The position numbers were made by a program, and so were the translations under genes. Below are positions 1 to 12,042 of a stretch of 64,000 bases of DNA, one piece after another (position 1 is the stretch's first letter; every line of letters starts with the position of its first letter). This DNA is from Cotesia glomerata (lineage: Eukaryota > Arthropoda > Insecta > Hymenoptera > Braconidae), in assembly GCF_020080835.1 (NCBI RefSeq), contig NW_025401443.1, positions 1,189,003 through 1,253,002 of the forward strand, given 5' to 3'. Under the pieces are notes generated by a model. It ran no database searches. It was given only the letters and a program-made list of their open reading frames with translations, and was not told where the DNA came from.

Positions 1-372
1 ATTTTAAAAACTTTTTTGAAAAAACATGTAATTCTCTAATGTGGTTTGCTAGATTTTGAGAAATCTCAAAAATAAAATTTTCAAAAAATTGTTTTTTTTT
101 TTTTAATAACTTCTAAACGGTTGCACCGATCAATTTCAAAAACTATTCCGCTATTAAAAAACAACGTCGATTGCCACCAGTCCCGTCAAAATCAGTTTCA
201 TTTATTATTAAATATTTAATTATTAAATATTATTATTTATTTAATTTATTCATTCAAAAGTAATTGCGGTTTGAAAATTCAAAAAATAGTGTTTTATCAA
301 ACTTCTATCAGACTTTTGAGCTCGAAGAGAAGGGATGGCCTTCAGGGTCAACCGTTTTCCTAAATTTTTTTT
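1..372 (+). repeat. Interspersed repeat family A, 3'-side part cut by the window edge
   Basis: The stretch matches the right half of the fuller copy at 19078-19912 in the same orientation. Shared landmarks are the phrase around 'gccaccagtcccgtcaaaat', 'attgcggtttgaaaattc', 'agacttttgagctcgaagag', and the terminal 'gatggccttcagggtcaa' followed by 'cgttttcctaa' and a T-run. No coding capacity is visible. The constant end (CTAA before a T-run) suggests a non-autonomous mobile element, but its class is unclear. Confidence 0.7.
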
Positions 373-429
373 TTTTTGTGTATTGGTGTTTGTGCAACAT
401 ATAACAGTTAAAAATTTTTTTCTTTGCAG

Positions 430-934
430 AAATGAGATCGTATTACAGTGGATGGGAAAGACGTGAGGTGACAGGTGCGGTAATCCAAACTACTCTCGAT
501 CAGTCTTGGCCATCAACTTCTAATTACCAGGGGCCGTCTACTGCGGGGCAGGCTGGTTACTATACTGGAGTAATCTCTGGACCTCAAGCAGGGTTGACTC
601 CAGGAAAGTTTGTGAGATTAGTGCTCCGGTATCAGCACCGGGATGATCTAATGCGTTGAACTCGGGGAGTTACGCAACGTCATCAGCGGTGTATCCCGCG
701 CCGACTCAGGGTCTTGCATCAACGTCATCCTTGTCAGTGTCATCTTCGTCGGCCTCGTCTTCATCGGTGTCATCCTCGTCCGTGTCGTCCTCTGGATACT
801 CAGGGTACTCTTCTGTGAAGGCTTCGGTGACCTCATCTTCTTCAGCCGCAGGATCTTCGGGTCATTTAAATGGTTCGTTGGCAATGACGTCGACTGCTTC
901 TCCTGCTGGTCCAGCGGGGATAAAAACAGAGTAG
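430..934 (+). pseudogene. Ser-rich exon-like coding remnant (unknown protein)
   Basis: A polypyrimidine tract and 'ctttgcag' acceptor (ending at 429) precede an open stretch starting MRSYYSGWERREVTGAV, which stops at 659. A second frame takes over at 656 with a long Ser-rich run and ends PAGIKTE at 934. Reading between the two frames near 612 gives a continuous sense (Ala/Pro/Ser-rich) if one base is allowed, but that path meets a TGA where CGA would be expected. I therefore read it as one exon damaged by a frameshift and a stop. The composition is host-like (higher GC than the surroundings) and unlike the transposon ORFs. IKTE fits a SUMO-consensus pattern, common in transcription-factor tails. 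It could be the last exon of a regulator or a pseudogene; I do not recognise the family. Confidence 0.35.
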
Positions 935-1942
935 TCACTTCTGGAGAATTTTATCCAGTAGCCTGGTTTATCGGCATCAAAGGCTCGTAAACTGGAGGTG
1001 GTGAATCCCGTGAAACAAAGTCCTAGTGAGTACTCTTTGTGTATAATTTTTCTTCTCTTTTTGGTTCCTGGGGTATTGTGTTTTTTTTTTTTTTTTACCC
1101 TTCTCTCCCCTTTTTTTTATAGGATATGAGTTTAACTGGCATGATGCAGGGTCAAAAGGCTAGTTTGGTTAATTGCTTTATTTTATTTTTCTTTATTATT
1201 ATTAATCATTTTGGCTTAGCTGAAGAAATGCGGAGATTCGACGCGACTGTGACGCCCCAAGCGGCCTTCTGATCGGAGAGTCAAGCTCGAGGTATGACTT
1301 ATGAGAGAAAACGCGCCGAATTCGAAAAGTATGCATGGATGAGTGTGTCTATTGTACAGAGTATGCTAGAATGACAGCGACGCTGTGAAGCGATCAGACG
1401 AACCGACGAATCTCCATGGAGCCATCAACGACCGAAGCGACATCTGGAGGAGGACTAAAGCGAGAACGAGGCAAATTTGAACCAACCAATGACGACGACG
1501 GTTGATCAACAGCGTCAGAACGAGGCACCATCTGGATGCTGCAAGCCGAACCGAGCGGCATATCGACCAATCATCGATTGCAACGGAGTACTGGATGCAT
1601 CCCGTAATACAACGGCTGGCTAGAAGAAGCCGTAAGCTGATTGGATGCGAGGTTTTGAACTAACGGAAAACCAGAGAACACATGGTGTTGAGAAAGTGGC
1701 CATTGTTATGCTAATCAATTCTGAACTGGACGCCGTAACGTTGAGTTGTAATAATGTAATAATAATTTTCGAGACGTGCATTTTTGCTAAAATTTTTTGT
1801 ACTCCGTAATTGGATCGATCTTAAATTTTGTTGTTTCGTTAAATTAAATTAAATTAAATTCCTTTCGGATATTCGAGCTGAGTGACGACACTCTGAGGTC
1901 CGATACCACGGGATCGTTTGTTTTTGTGTGTGTGATATATAT
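935..1942. other. Non-coding segment with host-like base composition
   Basis: Between the Ser-rich exon and the giant foldback element there is a T-rich intron-like stretch (1035-1125, with a possible donor near 1025 and acceptor near 1121). It is followed by about 600 bases of moderate GC (1215-1800) containing many CGA-type words and no long ORF. It could be untranslated exon or old transposon remnant. Nothing definite is recognised. Confidence 0.3.
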
Positions 1943-2253
1943 ACAGGGTGTCCCAGAAGTCGCGCACCCTATTGTAGGGATCGAAAGAGAAAAATATTCT
2001 GAGACGAAAAGTCCTGAGCCATTTTTCAATCAGACGCATAGATAATTGATTATTAATTAATGAAAGTGACCAATCAGGAGCGCGCAACAGAAGAATAAAA
2101 AGTGAGTAAAAAGGCAGTAAGAAACGCGAGAGTGAGATGCCAGAGCTACTGCCGGCTTCTCGAGCAGTAGACCGAGAGTGGGGACGGACCGACCACCGAC
2201 GGCAGACGTACGTGATGCTAGGTGGATGTGTGAGATCGTGTACTAGTGTGAGT
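1943..2253 (+). repeat. Left terminal inverted repeat of the giant foldback element
   Basis: It matches the reverse complement of 16842-17152 almost base for base, from ACAGGGTGTCCC to 'actagtgtgagt'. A block of about 88 bp (2254-2341, containing 'gacaggcacaagatttgacg') follows only on this side, so one arm has gained or lost that piece. The open frame read on the minus strand here is mirrored in the right TIR and is a by-product of the repeat. Confidence 0.85.
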
Positions 2254-2342
2254 GTATCGGTAACAATGCACGTATGAATGTGAGTGAGGATATTTTTATT
2301 TTTTTTATGACAGGCACAAGATTTGACGAATTCAAAGGGAAA

Positions 2343-5300
2343 AACAGATTTTGCTAAATTAAATCGGCTATGACAGAATTTTGATTTTGAATTAAAATAA
2401 TTGAAGTAATTTTGAATGAAAAGCTCAGTAGCGGGGCTCAGGCAGAGGCAGAGGGCAGAAGTTACTGGACTTTTTTATTTATGAGAAAAAATTTGAGTAA
2501 TTTTTGATTAAAAAATTAGTAGCAAGGCACTTGGCGGCGGTGACTGAATTTTTTTTTAATTTGAAGTAGTTAAACGAATTTTTAATAAAAAAATAAGTAT
2601 GGCGGGTCGATTAGAAGCACTAGGCGGCAATGGCAGAATTTGTATTATTATTTGAAATGATGACAGTAATTTTCAGACAAAAAATAAATAGCGAGGGTCA
2701 GTTGGAGGCACTGGGCGACGATGATTAAATTTTAATTTTTATTTAAATGAATTGAAATAATTATAAAATAAAAAATAAGTAGCGACGGTCAGTCAAGGGC
2801 TCTGGACGGCTATGACTGAGTTTTTAATTTTTATTTAGAATAATTGAGGCAATTTTCAATTAAAAAATCAGTAGCGAGGATCAATTAGAGGTACTGGGCG
2901 GCCAAGAATGAATTTTTATTTTTATTTATAATAATCGAAGTAATTTTTAATTAAAAAATCAGAAGTGATAGTAAGTTAGAGGAACTAGGCGGCCATGAAT
3001 GACTTTTTATTTTTATTATTCAAATGAATTAAAATAATTTTAAAATAAACAATAAGAAGTGACGATCAGTCAGGGGCTATAGGCGCCTATGACTGAGTTT
3101 TTAATTTTTATTAGGAATAATTAAAGCAATTTTGAATTAAAGAATTACTAGCGAGGATCAGTTAGAGGTACTGGGCGGCCATAAATGAATTTTAATTTTT
3201 ATTTAGAATAATTAAAATAATTTTTAATAAAAAAAATCAGTAGCGAGGGTTAGTTAAAAAAACTGGGCGGCTACGAATAAATTTTTATTTTCATTTAGAA
3301 CGATTAAAGTAATTTTCAATTAAAAATCAGTAGTAATAGTAAGTTCAAGGCACTAAGCAGCCACGAATGAATTTTTGCTTTCATTTAAATGAATTAAAAT
3401 AATTTTTAAATAAAAAATAAGGATTGACGGTCAGTCAGAGGCTCCAGGCGGCTATGACTTTTTGATTTTTATTTGGAATAATTGAGGCAATTTTGGATTA
3501 AAAAATCGCTAGCGAGGATCAGTTAGAGGGACTAGGCGGCCATAAATGAATTTTTATTTTTATTTAGAATAATTGAAATAATTTTTAATCAAAAAATCAG
3601 TAGCGAGTGTCAAGTAAAGGCTCTGGGTGGCTATAAATCGATTTTTATTTCTTTTTCAAATAATTAAAGTAATTTTCTAATTGAAAAAAAACTACCGGGA
3701 GTCAGCTAGAGGCTCTGAGTGGCTTTGACTGAATTTTGTTTTTATTTTGAATTATTAGAGTACTTTTTAATTGAAAAACAAGTAGCGAAGGTGAGTAAGA
3801 GGAACTGGGCAGCCATGACTGAATTTTTATTTTTGTTTCGAACGATTTAAGTAATTTTTCATTGAAAAATTAGTAGCGAGGATGGGTAAGATACTCCGAG
3901 CAGCTATGAATGATTTTTTTTTTATTTTGAACATTTAAGGTAATTTTTAAATGAAAAATCAATAGCAAGAGTCAGTCAGAGACCTCGGGTAGCTATAAAT
4001 AAATTTTTATTATTATTTTAAATGATTGAAGTAATTTTCAATTAAAAAACAAGTAGCGAGGGGCAGTAAGAAGCACAGGGCCGCTAGAAATAAATTATTA
4101 TTTTTCTCGGAATAATAAGAATATTTTTTAACTGAAGAATAAGTGGCGAGGGTCAGTTAGAGGCACTGGGCGGTCATGAATGAATTTTTAATTTTACTTT
4201 GAATGATTGAAGTAATTTTTAATAGAAAAATAAGTAGTGAGGCCCAGTAAAAAGCACTGGGCGACTATGACAAAATTTTTATTTTTATTTAGAATAATTA
4301 ATGTCATTTTCAATTAAAAAATTAGTAGCGTGTCTTAAGTCGAGTCTCTGGGAGGCTTCGTATGGATTTTTATTTTTTCTTTGAATAATTAAAGTAATTT
4401 TTGATTGAAAAATAAGTAGTGAGAGTCAGTGAAAGGCACGGGGTGGCTTTAACAAAATTTTCATTTTTATTTAGAATAATTAATGTAATTTTCAATTAAT
4501 AAATTAGTAGCGAGTGTTGAGTAGAGGCACTGTGTGGCTATCAATGAATTTTTATTTTCATTGTCAATAAATAAAGTCATTTTTGAATGTAAAACAAGTA
4601 GCAAGGGTTAGTAAGAGGCAATGAGCAGCTATGAAAAAATTTTTTCTCTAATTTACAATAATTAATGAACTTTTTGATTGCAAAATAAGTATTTAGGGTA
4701 AGTAAGAGGCACTGGGCAGCTATAACTGAATCCTTTTTTTTTTATTTAGAAGCGAGTAATTTAAGTATGTTTGATTATAAAATGGGTAGCGAGTGTCAAG
4801 TAGAGGCCCTGGGCAACTATGAATTAATTTTTACTATTATTTTGAAAAATTAAAGTAATTTTCAATTTAAAAACAAGAAGCTAGGGTCAGTGAGAAGCAC
4901 TGGGAGACTAAAAATGCATTGTTATTTTTATTCGGAATAATAAGAATAATTTTTCATTGATGAATAAGTAGCGAGGGTCAGTTAGAGGCACTGGGCGACT
5001 ATGAATGAATTTTTATTTTTATTTTGAATAAATAAAGTAATTTTTAACAGAAAAATTAGTGTTAAGTGTCAATTACAGGCACTGGGCAGCTATGACTGAA
5101 TTTTTATTTGTATTTAGAATGATTAAAGAACTTATTAATTGAAAAATAAGTAGCAAGGGTAAGTAAAAGACACTGGGTGGCTATGATAAAATTTTCATTT
5201 CTAATAAAAAAAATTAAAGAACATTTTAATTGAAAAATAAGTAGCGCGGATTAGTAAGGGACACTACGCGGCTAAGATTGAATTTTCATTTTTTTTGGAA

Positions 5301-6150
5301 TAATTCAAATAATTTTTAAAAGAAATACAAGTAGCGAGAGTCAGCATGAGGCACTGGGCAGCTATGACTGAATTTTTATTTTTATTTAGAATAATTAATG
5401 TAATTTTCAATTAGAAAATTAGTAGCAAGTGTTGTGGAGGAACTGCGTGGCTATAAATGAATTCTTATTTTTCATGTTCAATAAATCACGTCATTTTTAA
5501 ATGAAAAATGAGTAGCAAGGGTCAGTAAGAGTCACTGGCCAGCTGTGACTAAATTTTTATTTTTATTTAGAATAATTTAAGTATGTTTAATTATAAAATG
5601 AGTAGCGAGTGTCAAGTAGAGGCACTGGGTGGCTATGGATGAATTTGTCATTTTTAATAAGAATAATTCAAGAACATTTTAGTTGAAAAATGAGTAGCGA
5701 GAATGAGTAAGAGACACTGGGAGGCTAGAAATGAATTTTTATTTTTATTTTGAATAATTAGAGTAATTTTTCATTAAAAAATACGTAGCGACGGTCAATT
5801 AGAGGCACAGGGCAACTATTAATGAATTTTTAATTTTATTCCGAATACTTAAAGTAATTTTTACTTGAATTACAATTAGCGAGGATCAGTAAGAGGCACT
5901 GGGCGGCTATGACTGAATTTTTATTTTTTTGGAATGATTAAAGAACTTTTTAATTGAAAAATGAGTAGCGAGAGTGACTAAGGGACACTGGGCAGCTTGG
6001 AATGAATTTTCATTTTTATTTGGAATAATTAACATAATTCATAAATGAATAGCAAGTATTGACAGTTAGTAAGAGGCACTGGGCCGCTATGCCTAAATTT
6101 TTATTTTTATTTAGAATGTTTAAGACCTTATTAATTGAAAAATAAGTAAC
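2343..6150 (+). repeat. ~93-bp tandem array, left arm of the foldback
   Basis: Roughly forty degenerate units follow one another. Each carries a GC-richer core like 'gcgagggtcagttagaggca' + 'ctgggcggctatga', then an AT-rich spacer 'atgaatttttatttttattt' and 'aataattaaagtaattttt'. Spacing between cores is about 90-100 bp. No ORF of note is present. Confidence 0.85.
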
Positions 6151-6692
6151 TGACCCTCAGTACAGAGTCTTTGAATAAAAATTACTTTAATAATTGCAAA
6201 TAAAAATAAAAATTCAGTCATAGCTGCCCGGTGCCTGTACTTGACACTCACCACTAATTTTCCGATGATAAATTACTTTATTTATTCCAAATAATAATAA
6301 AAATTCATTCATAGCCGCCCCGTGCCTCTAACTGACTCTCACTACTTATTCTTCAATTAAAAATTACTCTTATTATTCCACATAAAAATAAAAATACATT
6401 TCTAGCCGCCAAGTGTCCCTTACTTATCCTCACTACTAGTTTTTTAAGTAAAAATTACTCGAATCATTTTAAATAAAAAAAAAAATTCTGTAATAGCTGC
6501 CCAGTGCCTCAAATTGACCGTTGCTACTTATTTTTCATTTAAAAATTACTTTAATTCATTTTAATAAAAATAAAAATTCATTCATGGCCGCCCAGTGCCT
6601 CTAACTAACCATCGCTACTGATTTTTTAATTAGAAATTACTTTAATTATTCTAAATGAAAATAAAAGATCGTTTATAGCTACCAAGTGTTTT
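6151..6692 (-). repeat. ~93-bp tandem array, inverted orientation (inner part of right arm)
   Basis: From about 6150 the units appear as reverse complements ('catagccgcccagtgcctct' + 'aactgaccctcgctac'). This marks the centre of the palindrome. The array is then cut by the non-LTR element at 6705. Confidence 0.85.
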
Positions 6693-6801
6693 TAACTGAC
6701 CCTTAGAATTAGGGGGGGGGGGAGGGAATATTGTAGCCGACATTGAGCCAAGCACTCAGTCCTATTGGACCATTGTACTCAGCCCTTCTAGGTTGGTTAC
6801 G

Positions 6802-8502
6802 TTATATAGCTTGGAGATTGGCCAGGCCTGTCTGCTTCAAGAAGTGAAGCAACTGTCCCACGCCAATCTCCTGTATATCAATAGACTCTCCATCGCAGAA
6901 TCCTAGTATGTCCTTTCGGGCTGTTGCCAGTTTTCTGCAATGGAGGATTAGATGTAGAGGAGTTTCCTCCTCCGATAGGCATCTGGGGCACATCGAGTGA
7001 TCTGAGATGCCTAGGCGTCTCAGATGCCTGCCGGTTAGCCAGTGTCCTGTGATATACCCGACAGTTAGCCTTAGCAGCTTCTTGTCGAGCCCTATCAAGG
7101 ACAAGCCTAATGTCTTGGAGGGTCCTTTAGAAAGTGCCCTCGTATGCATCATGCCTTTTGCCTCTGCCCACACTTCCTGAAACTTGTCATTAGTCCATAG
7201 GGAAGCGTGTTGCTTTATGAGACTAAAAGGCACCGCTATGCTGATTACTGGTTCAGGGTCTCTTTTACGAGCTCCCGCTTTCGCCAGCTCATTTGCTTTG
7301 TCATTTCCTGCGTTCCCGCTATGGCCCGGTACCCACAGTAGTTTGACTTTGTTATACTCTGCTAATTCATTTAGGGAGTCTATGCATTTTCGCACTAGTC
7401 TCGAGGACACTTCAGTTTGTTCTAGTGCCCTGAGCGCAGCGCAACTATCGCTGCAGATGTACACGTGCTTGTTCCTGTGGTTGAGCTTAGAAATGTGCTC
7501 TACACAGGCCCAGATCGCGTATACCTCTGTCTGGAAAACCGAAGCAGTGTCCCCTAGCCGCAGAGAGATTTCTGTTTTCGGTCCACTGCTATAAATTCCA
7601 GCTCCTGCCCCTTTGTCCGTTTTTGAGCCGTCCGTATACCAGACTAGCCCTATGGGGGACAGGATGCTCTTGTTTTCCTCGTCCCATTCCTGCCTACTTG
7701 GGATAAGGACCTTATATTGACGTCTGAAGTGGTAGCTTCGAGGGCTCATGTCTCCTCCTTGGGTTAGGAATCTGTCGAGTCCCCTGTCCCTTAGGATGGC
7801 TGCATGTCCCGTTCTAGCCCTTGTCCAGTGTCCGTTAAAGAGCAATCTCATTGCTGTTTTCATAGCAAGAGCTTCTGCAGTGATATGCGGGGGCTCCAGG
7901 TTCAGGAGCGCCTCCATTGCTAAGGTAGCTGTGGTTCTTAGAGCCCCAGTTATCCCTAGCAACGACAGTCGGTAGACTTTTAGGAATGCCTTGATGTTGA
8001 TGTTCTTCTTAAGCGAAGGCCACCATACAACAGAGGCAAAGGTGAGCTGTGGAACCAAGATCGCCGTGTAAATCCACTTGATCAGTCTTGGTTTCAGGCC
8101 CCATGTTATGCCAAATATTCTTCTGCATGCCCAGAAAGTGGCAGTTGCTTTTTGGGTCTGCTTCTCGATATGGCGTCTCCATGTGAGCTTACTGTCTAGA
8201 GTTACGCCTAAATAGCGTACCTCCTTTGAGAATTTAAGCTCCATGCCAAAGATAGAGGGAGCCGTAATTTTCAGCTTCCTTCTTTTGGTGAAGAGTACCA
8301 TCTCTGTTTTGTTGGGGTTAACCCTTAGAGATTTTCCTATGCACCATTTCTGTATGAGATCTAGAGCACGTTGTGTTCTCCATCTCATCTCCGTCGGGCT
8401 TGAGCCTTTAATCATCAGTGCGACGTCATCGGCGTAGCCTACAGCATATACTCCTAGGTTTTCTAGTGCCACTAGGAGCTCATTGATGACCAGGATCCAC
8501 AT
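6802..8502 (-). pseudogene. Non-LTR ORF2, C-terminal half: RT palm end, RNase H, zinc knuckle
   Basis: This frame continues the reverse transcriptase after a frameshift at about 8490-8500. The catalytic box GYADDVALM lies near residues 22-30, followed by the thumb region. An RNase H domain follows: WYTDGSKTDKGAGAGIY (about residue 287), an E in TEVYAIWACVEH, D in CSDSCAAL, and LWVPGHSGNAGNDKANELA carrying the catalytic H and D. The C-terminus has CPRCLSEEETPLHLILHC, a CCHC knuckle of the type seen in insect LOA/R1/I elements. All visible catalytic residues are present. It is non-functional here only because it is separated from the upstream half of the polyprotein. Confidence 0.85.
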
Positions 8503-10382
8503 GAGAGGGAGGTAACCCCACCTTGTGGGCAGCCCCTTCTCACACGGGCCCGGACTCTAGTGTCACTGAGTCCGGCAGTCACTATTCTTGTGCGAAGCAT
8601 AAAATGAGCCCAACCGGTGATAGATTTCTCTACCCCGAAGAGCTCTGTAGCCTCGCATATTGATTCGAAGGGGGTATTGTCAAACGCCCCTTCTATGTCT
8701 ATAAACACTCCCAGGACCGATTCCTTCCCTCGAAAGGCCCTTTCAATGTAGGTAACCACATCATGTAGGGCCGTTTCGACGGATCTGCCTGCCTGGTATG
8801 CGTGCTGTGTATAATGCACCGGCGTGTCGTTTAGTGCATTATCTCTTATGTGCCTATCCACCAGTCTTTCCAATGTCTTGAGGAGAAACGATGTTAGGCT
8901 AATAGGTCTGAAGGACTTGGCCAGGTCATAGCTGCTTTTGCCATGTTTTGGTATAAAGACAACCCTGACCTCACGCCAAGCCTTCGGTATGTAGCTTAGG
9001 GCCAGGCAGGCCCTAAAAAGTCTAGTTAGGTGTTTGATGAGGATTTCTCTTCCCTCCTGCAGAAGAGCCGGGAAGATCCCATCCACCCCTGGGCTCTTGA
9101 ACCTTTCAAAGTTTCCAATTGCCCACCTTATTCTATCAGGTGTTATCACTCTGACGGCTGTGCTCCAGTCTCCTCGTTTCGTGACTGCTTTTATTATCGC
9201 ATTCTCTGAGGCTTCTTCCTGTTCCAGTTCCATGAGTTCCGAGCCAGGAAAATGAACCTCGCAGAGGTGCGCTAATGTTTCCTCGTTGTTTTCAGTCACT
9301 CTACCATCTTGTAGGGTGAGGACACCGAGTTTTGTTTTAGGTCCTGAAGTAAAGATTCTGCGTAGGCGGGCCACCAGTGGTAAGTCCTCCAGCTCTCCGC
9401 AGAATCTCCTCCAGGCGTCTAGTTTTGAGACCTTGATATGTTTTTTATACAGTTTTAGGGCAGCTTTATAGTCTGCCCAGTCTTGGTCCGTTTTTGTCTT
9501 GATGGACTTATTCAGCAACTTTCTGGACAGGGTGCGAAGCTTATTCAGCTTTGCATTCCACCATGTCACCCGTTTGTTGCTTTTCCTAACTTTTAGTGGG
9601 CAGGCAATCTCATAGGACTGAACAATGGCTTGTTGCAAGTGTTCGGCCACTTGCTCAATCCTTGGCACGTTCCTCAGTCCTCTTACAGGTCTCCCCAATC
9701 TGTTTCTTAGCTCTTTTTTATATTTGAGCCAGTCCGCAGATTTGGGGTTCCTATAAGTGTCCTGAGTTCCGTTGCTATTGTTGCCTCTCACTAAAAAGTT
9801 TATCTGTCTGTGGTCGGAAAGAGAATCCTCTTTGCTGACTTCCCAGCCTCTGATTTCCTGTGCTATCCTTCGAGAGCCCAGTGTTATATCGATCACTTCC
9901 TGCCTTCGAGAAGTGACAAAGGTAGGTTTGGATCCTTCATTCAGGATTTCCAAGCCTGTGGTTGAGAGGTACTCCAGCAATGCTGAGCCTCTTCTATTAA
10001 TGTCTGAGCTGCCCCACACTATGTGATGTGCGTTTGCGTCACACCCCACAATGAGTGGCAGATCATTGACTTTGCAGTGCTCCACCAGTCTAATGACCTC
10101 CTCAGTGGGCACTGTCGTATCTTCATAGGGGAGATAGGCAGATCCTATTATGATATCCGCCTTAGTTTCTCCTATGGGAATTTTTATTGAGGCAACAGCC
10201 AGGTCTCTGGTGCAGAACTGGTGCAACTTGAGCGCTGTATGCTTCCTGTTTATGAAGATACAGGCCCTAGGCCCCTGCTCTGATTCACCATAGACCAGAC
10301 TGCCACCTTTCAGTTCTATCCCTAATACTTGCCCTTTGTACGTCCAGGGTTCTTGTATCAGGGATACATCTGTGTGCTTCAC
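8472..10382 (-). pseudogene. Non-LTR ORF2, N-terminal half: APE endonuclease and RT fingers/palm
   Basis: It starts MKHTDVSLIQEPWTYKGQ. The E in IQEPW corresponds to the metal-binding Glu of the APE-like endonuclease. IVGCDANAHH and SDHRQINF match the later endonuclease motifs (GDxNA-type and SDH). The RT domain starts around residue 420, with SPGVDGIFPALLQ, FRPISLTSFLLKTLERLV, VLGVFIDIEGAFDNTPF (first catalytic Asp) and RRGCPQGGV. The frame is lost right after GCPQGGV by a small indel near 8500 and the RT resumes in the neighbouring frame. The endonuclease nicks the target to prime reverse transcription of the element RNA. Confidence 0.85.
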
Positions 10383-10538
10383 TGCTAGGTCTCTGCTAAG
10401 TAAAGCAGATGCCGCTTTGCAGTGCTGTAAGTTAATTAGCGAAAACGTCGTCTGCCCTGCAGCTGTAGTTGCTGCATTGCTGACGGTCTTCGCGAATTTG
10501 CGGGAAGAGGGAGGTGGGAATGTGGGGGAAGGTTGGAG

Positions 10539-11258
10539 TTAAGGTGTGTCGAGGGGGATGGGGACATTTTCATGCCCATCTTCATCTCTCTTGCCTTGGG
10601 TGTTTGGTTCCTTCAATGTGCCGGACCCTTTCTCCCATTTGGCTAGGGCCTGAGCAAGGGTAGATTGCTTACCCAGCTTAAGCCCTTTGGCCCCTTCTTT
10701 AGCTAGCGTCTCCGCTTTAGTGGGCCTTCCTCTGGAGCTGGAACGTCCCTCGGGGATCGTTCCATCTTCTTCGGAGGCACTCCTAATTAGGAGACGCGCA
10801 GGCTTCAGAAGGGACCCTATGCCCTGCATCGTCGTTAGGGAAGAAGGACCCGGTTTCGTCGCTTGTGCCTCTCCACGGGAGGCCTCTCGGCTCTCCAGCG
10901 GGGTGGCAGCGACCGAAGTCCCTCGTCCCTCTGGAGGGATCGAGCCGCCCTTGGCATCCGAAGCCTTGGCCGGCTCGACCTCTCCCGTCGACAGTCCTCC
11001 CTTGGGAGGCTCGGTTTTGGGTGTGGGCTCAGTAGCCCCGGCAGCACTCTCTTTCCCCCCTCCGGATTTGGATTGGGCCTCGTAAAAGCGAGCCCTACCC
11101 AATCCGAAGTGGGGTGAGTAATTGCACCCCGAGAGTGTCGCCAGTGACTTCTGGTCCACCCCCAGAACCAGGTGAACGGTCTTGCCGACCGTTCGTCTGT
11201 CCCAGATTCTCCACAATTCAGTGTTGAGTCCAGGGTTTTGGCGAGCGAGTCTTCTCAT
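10539..11258 (-). pseudogene. Non-LTR ORF1 (gag-like), C-terminal part
   Basis: The start region RRLARQNPGLNTELWRIWDR followed by a basic and hydrophobic stretch and LGRARFYE resembles the DUF4780-like core found in ORF1 products of some hymenopteran non-LTR elements (family link from memory, not searched). The remainder is a low-complexity Gly/Ser/Lys/Pro tail. It overlaps the upstream ORF1 frame at 11218-11258, where a frameshift splits the original protein. Expected role: RNA binding and particle formation. Confidence 0.6.
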
Positions 11259-12042
11259 AATGACTCCGCTCTCTTCGTTGGTTCCCAGGACCGCCGTCAG
11301 CTTCCTGAGCCGAGGAGAACACTTGGAGAACGAGACCCTCCCTAGCCCTGAGAGCTGGGACTGTCCTTAGGACCCACTTTTTGGAGTCTTCGTCGGTGCA
11401 AGTCACCCACAGCACTCCCTGTTCCCACCGGCATCCCTCGAAGCACGGGACTGCTTGTCCTGTGGGGACAACATCCAGCGCTCCAACGAGTGCCTGCGTT
11501 ACCAGGTCGCTGGTCTCTTGGCTCAGTAGCACCGCAGGGTAGCCAGAAGGTGTTATTGCCACCTTCCTGCTCGCCCGTACGGCGTCACTGAAGCCGCTCG
11601 ACCTGCGGGCTATTTTGCCCTTTTTGGCCAAACTCTTAGCCTCTGGTGGAGTGTTCCCCTCGGGTCTAGGCCTTTTATTGCTTTTTCCCTTGGGGTCCTC
11701 CTCCACTTTGGCCACGGAGATGGTGGGAGGAGTAGTCCCGCAGTTTTGCTCCAGAGCCTGGGTCCCTAGGGCCAGTTTGGCTCTTCGGGCCCGTCTCTTT
11801 GCAGCACCACTGCGGTTCCTTTTCCTTCCATCATCTTTGGAGGAGTCTTCATCATCTTTGGGGGAGTCACTGTGCCCGGCATTTGTCGAGCCCTGTGCCT
11901 CCTTCATGATATCTTTGGAGGAGTCACTGTGCCCGGCATTTGCTGAGCCCTGTGCCTCCTCCACGATGTCCATTTTCATGGAAGGACTGGGGTTCTCCGC
12001 AGAGTCCCCCAGTCCGTTGGGGTTTTTTATTGTGTTGTCCAT
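11218..12042 (-). pseudogene. Non-LTR ORF1 (gag-like), N-terminal part
   Basis: MDNTIKNPNGLGDSAENPSP begins an acidic, Ser-rich region with a near-exact internal duplication (two copies of EAQGSxNAGHSDSxKD). A basic patch (KDDGRKRNRSGAAKRRARR) that looks like a nuclear-localisation or RNA-binding segment follows, then a folded region with CFEGCRWEQGVLWVTC. The frame is broken close to 11258, where the DUF4780-like part continues in another frame. The start is chosen at the first ATG after the 5' UTR. Confidence 0.6.

Noticed and set aside
1844..2029. ORF MKNGSGLFVSEYFSLSIPTI, also at 17066 on the other strand
   Set aside because: Identical mirror copies result from the terminal inverted repeats of the foldback element, not from two genes.
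2343..6150. CRISPR-like or centromeric array
   Set aside because: Units are ~93 bp, degenerate, without unique spacers, and mirrored within a TIR-bounded element in a eukaryotic context.
10687..11117. Plus-strand ORFs opposite ORF1 of the LOA-like element
   Set aside because: GC-rich antisense shadows of the gag-like gene.
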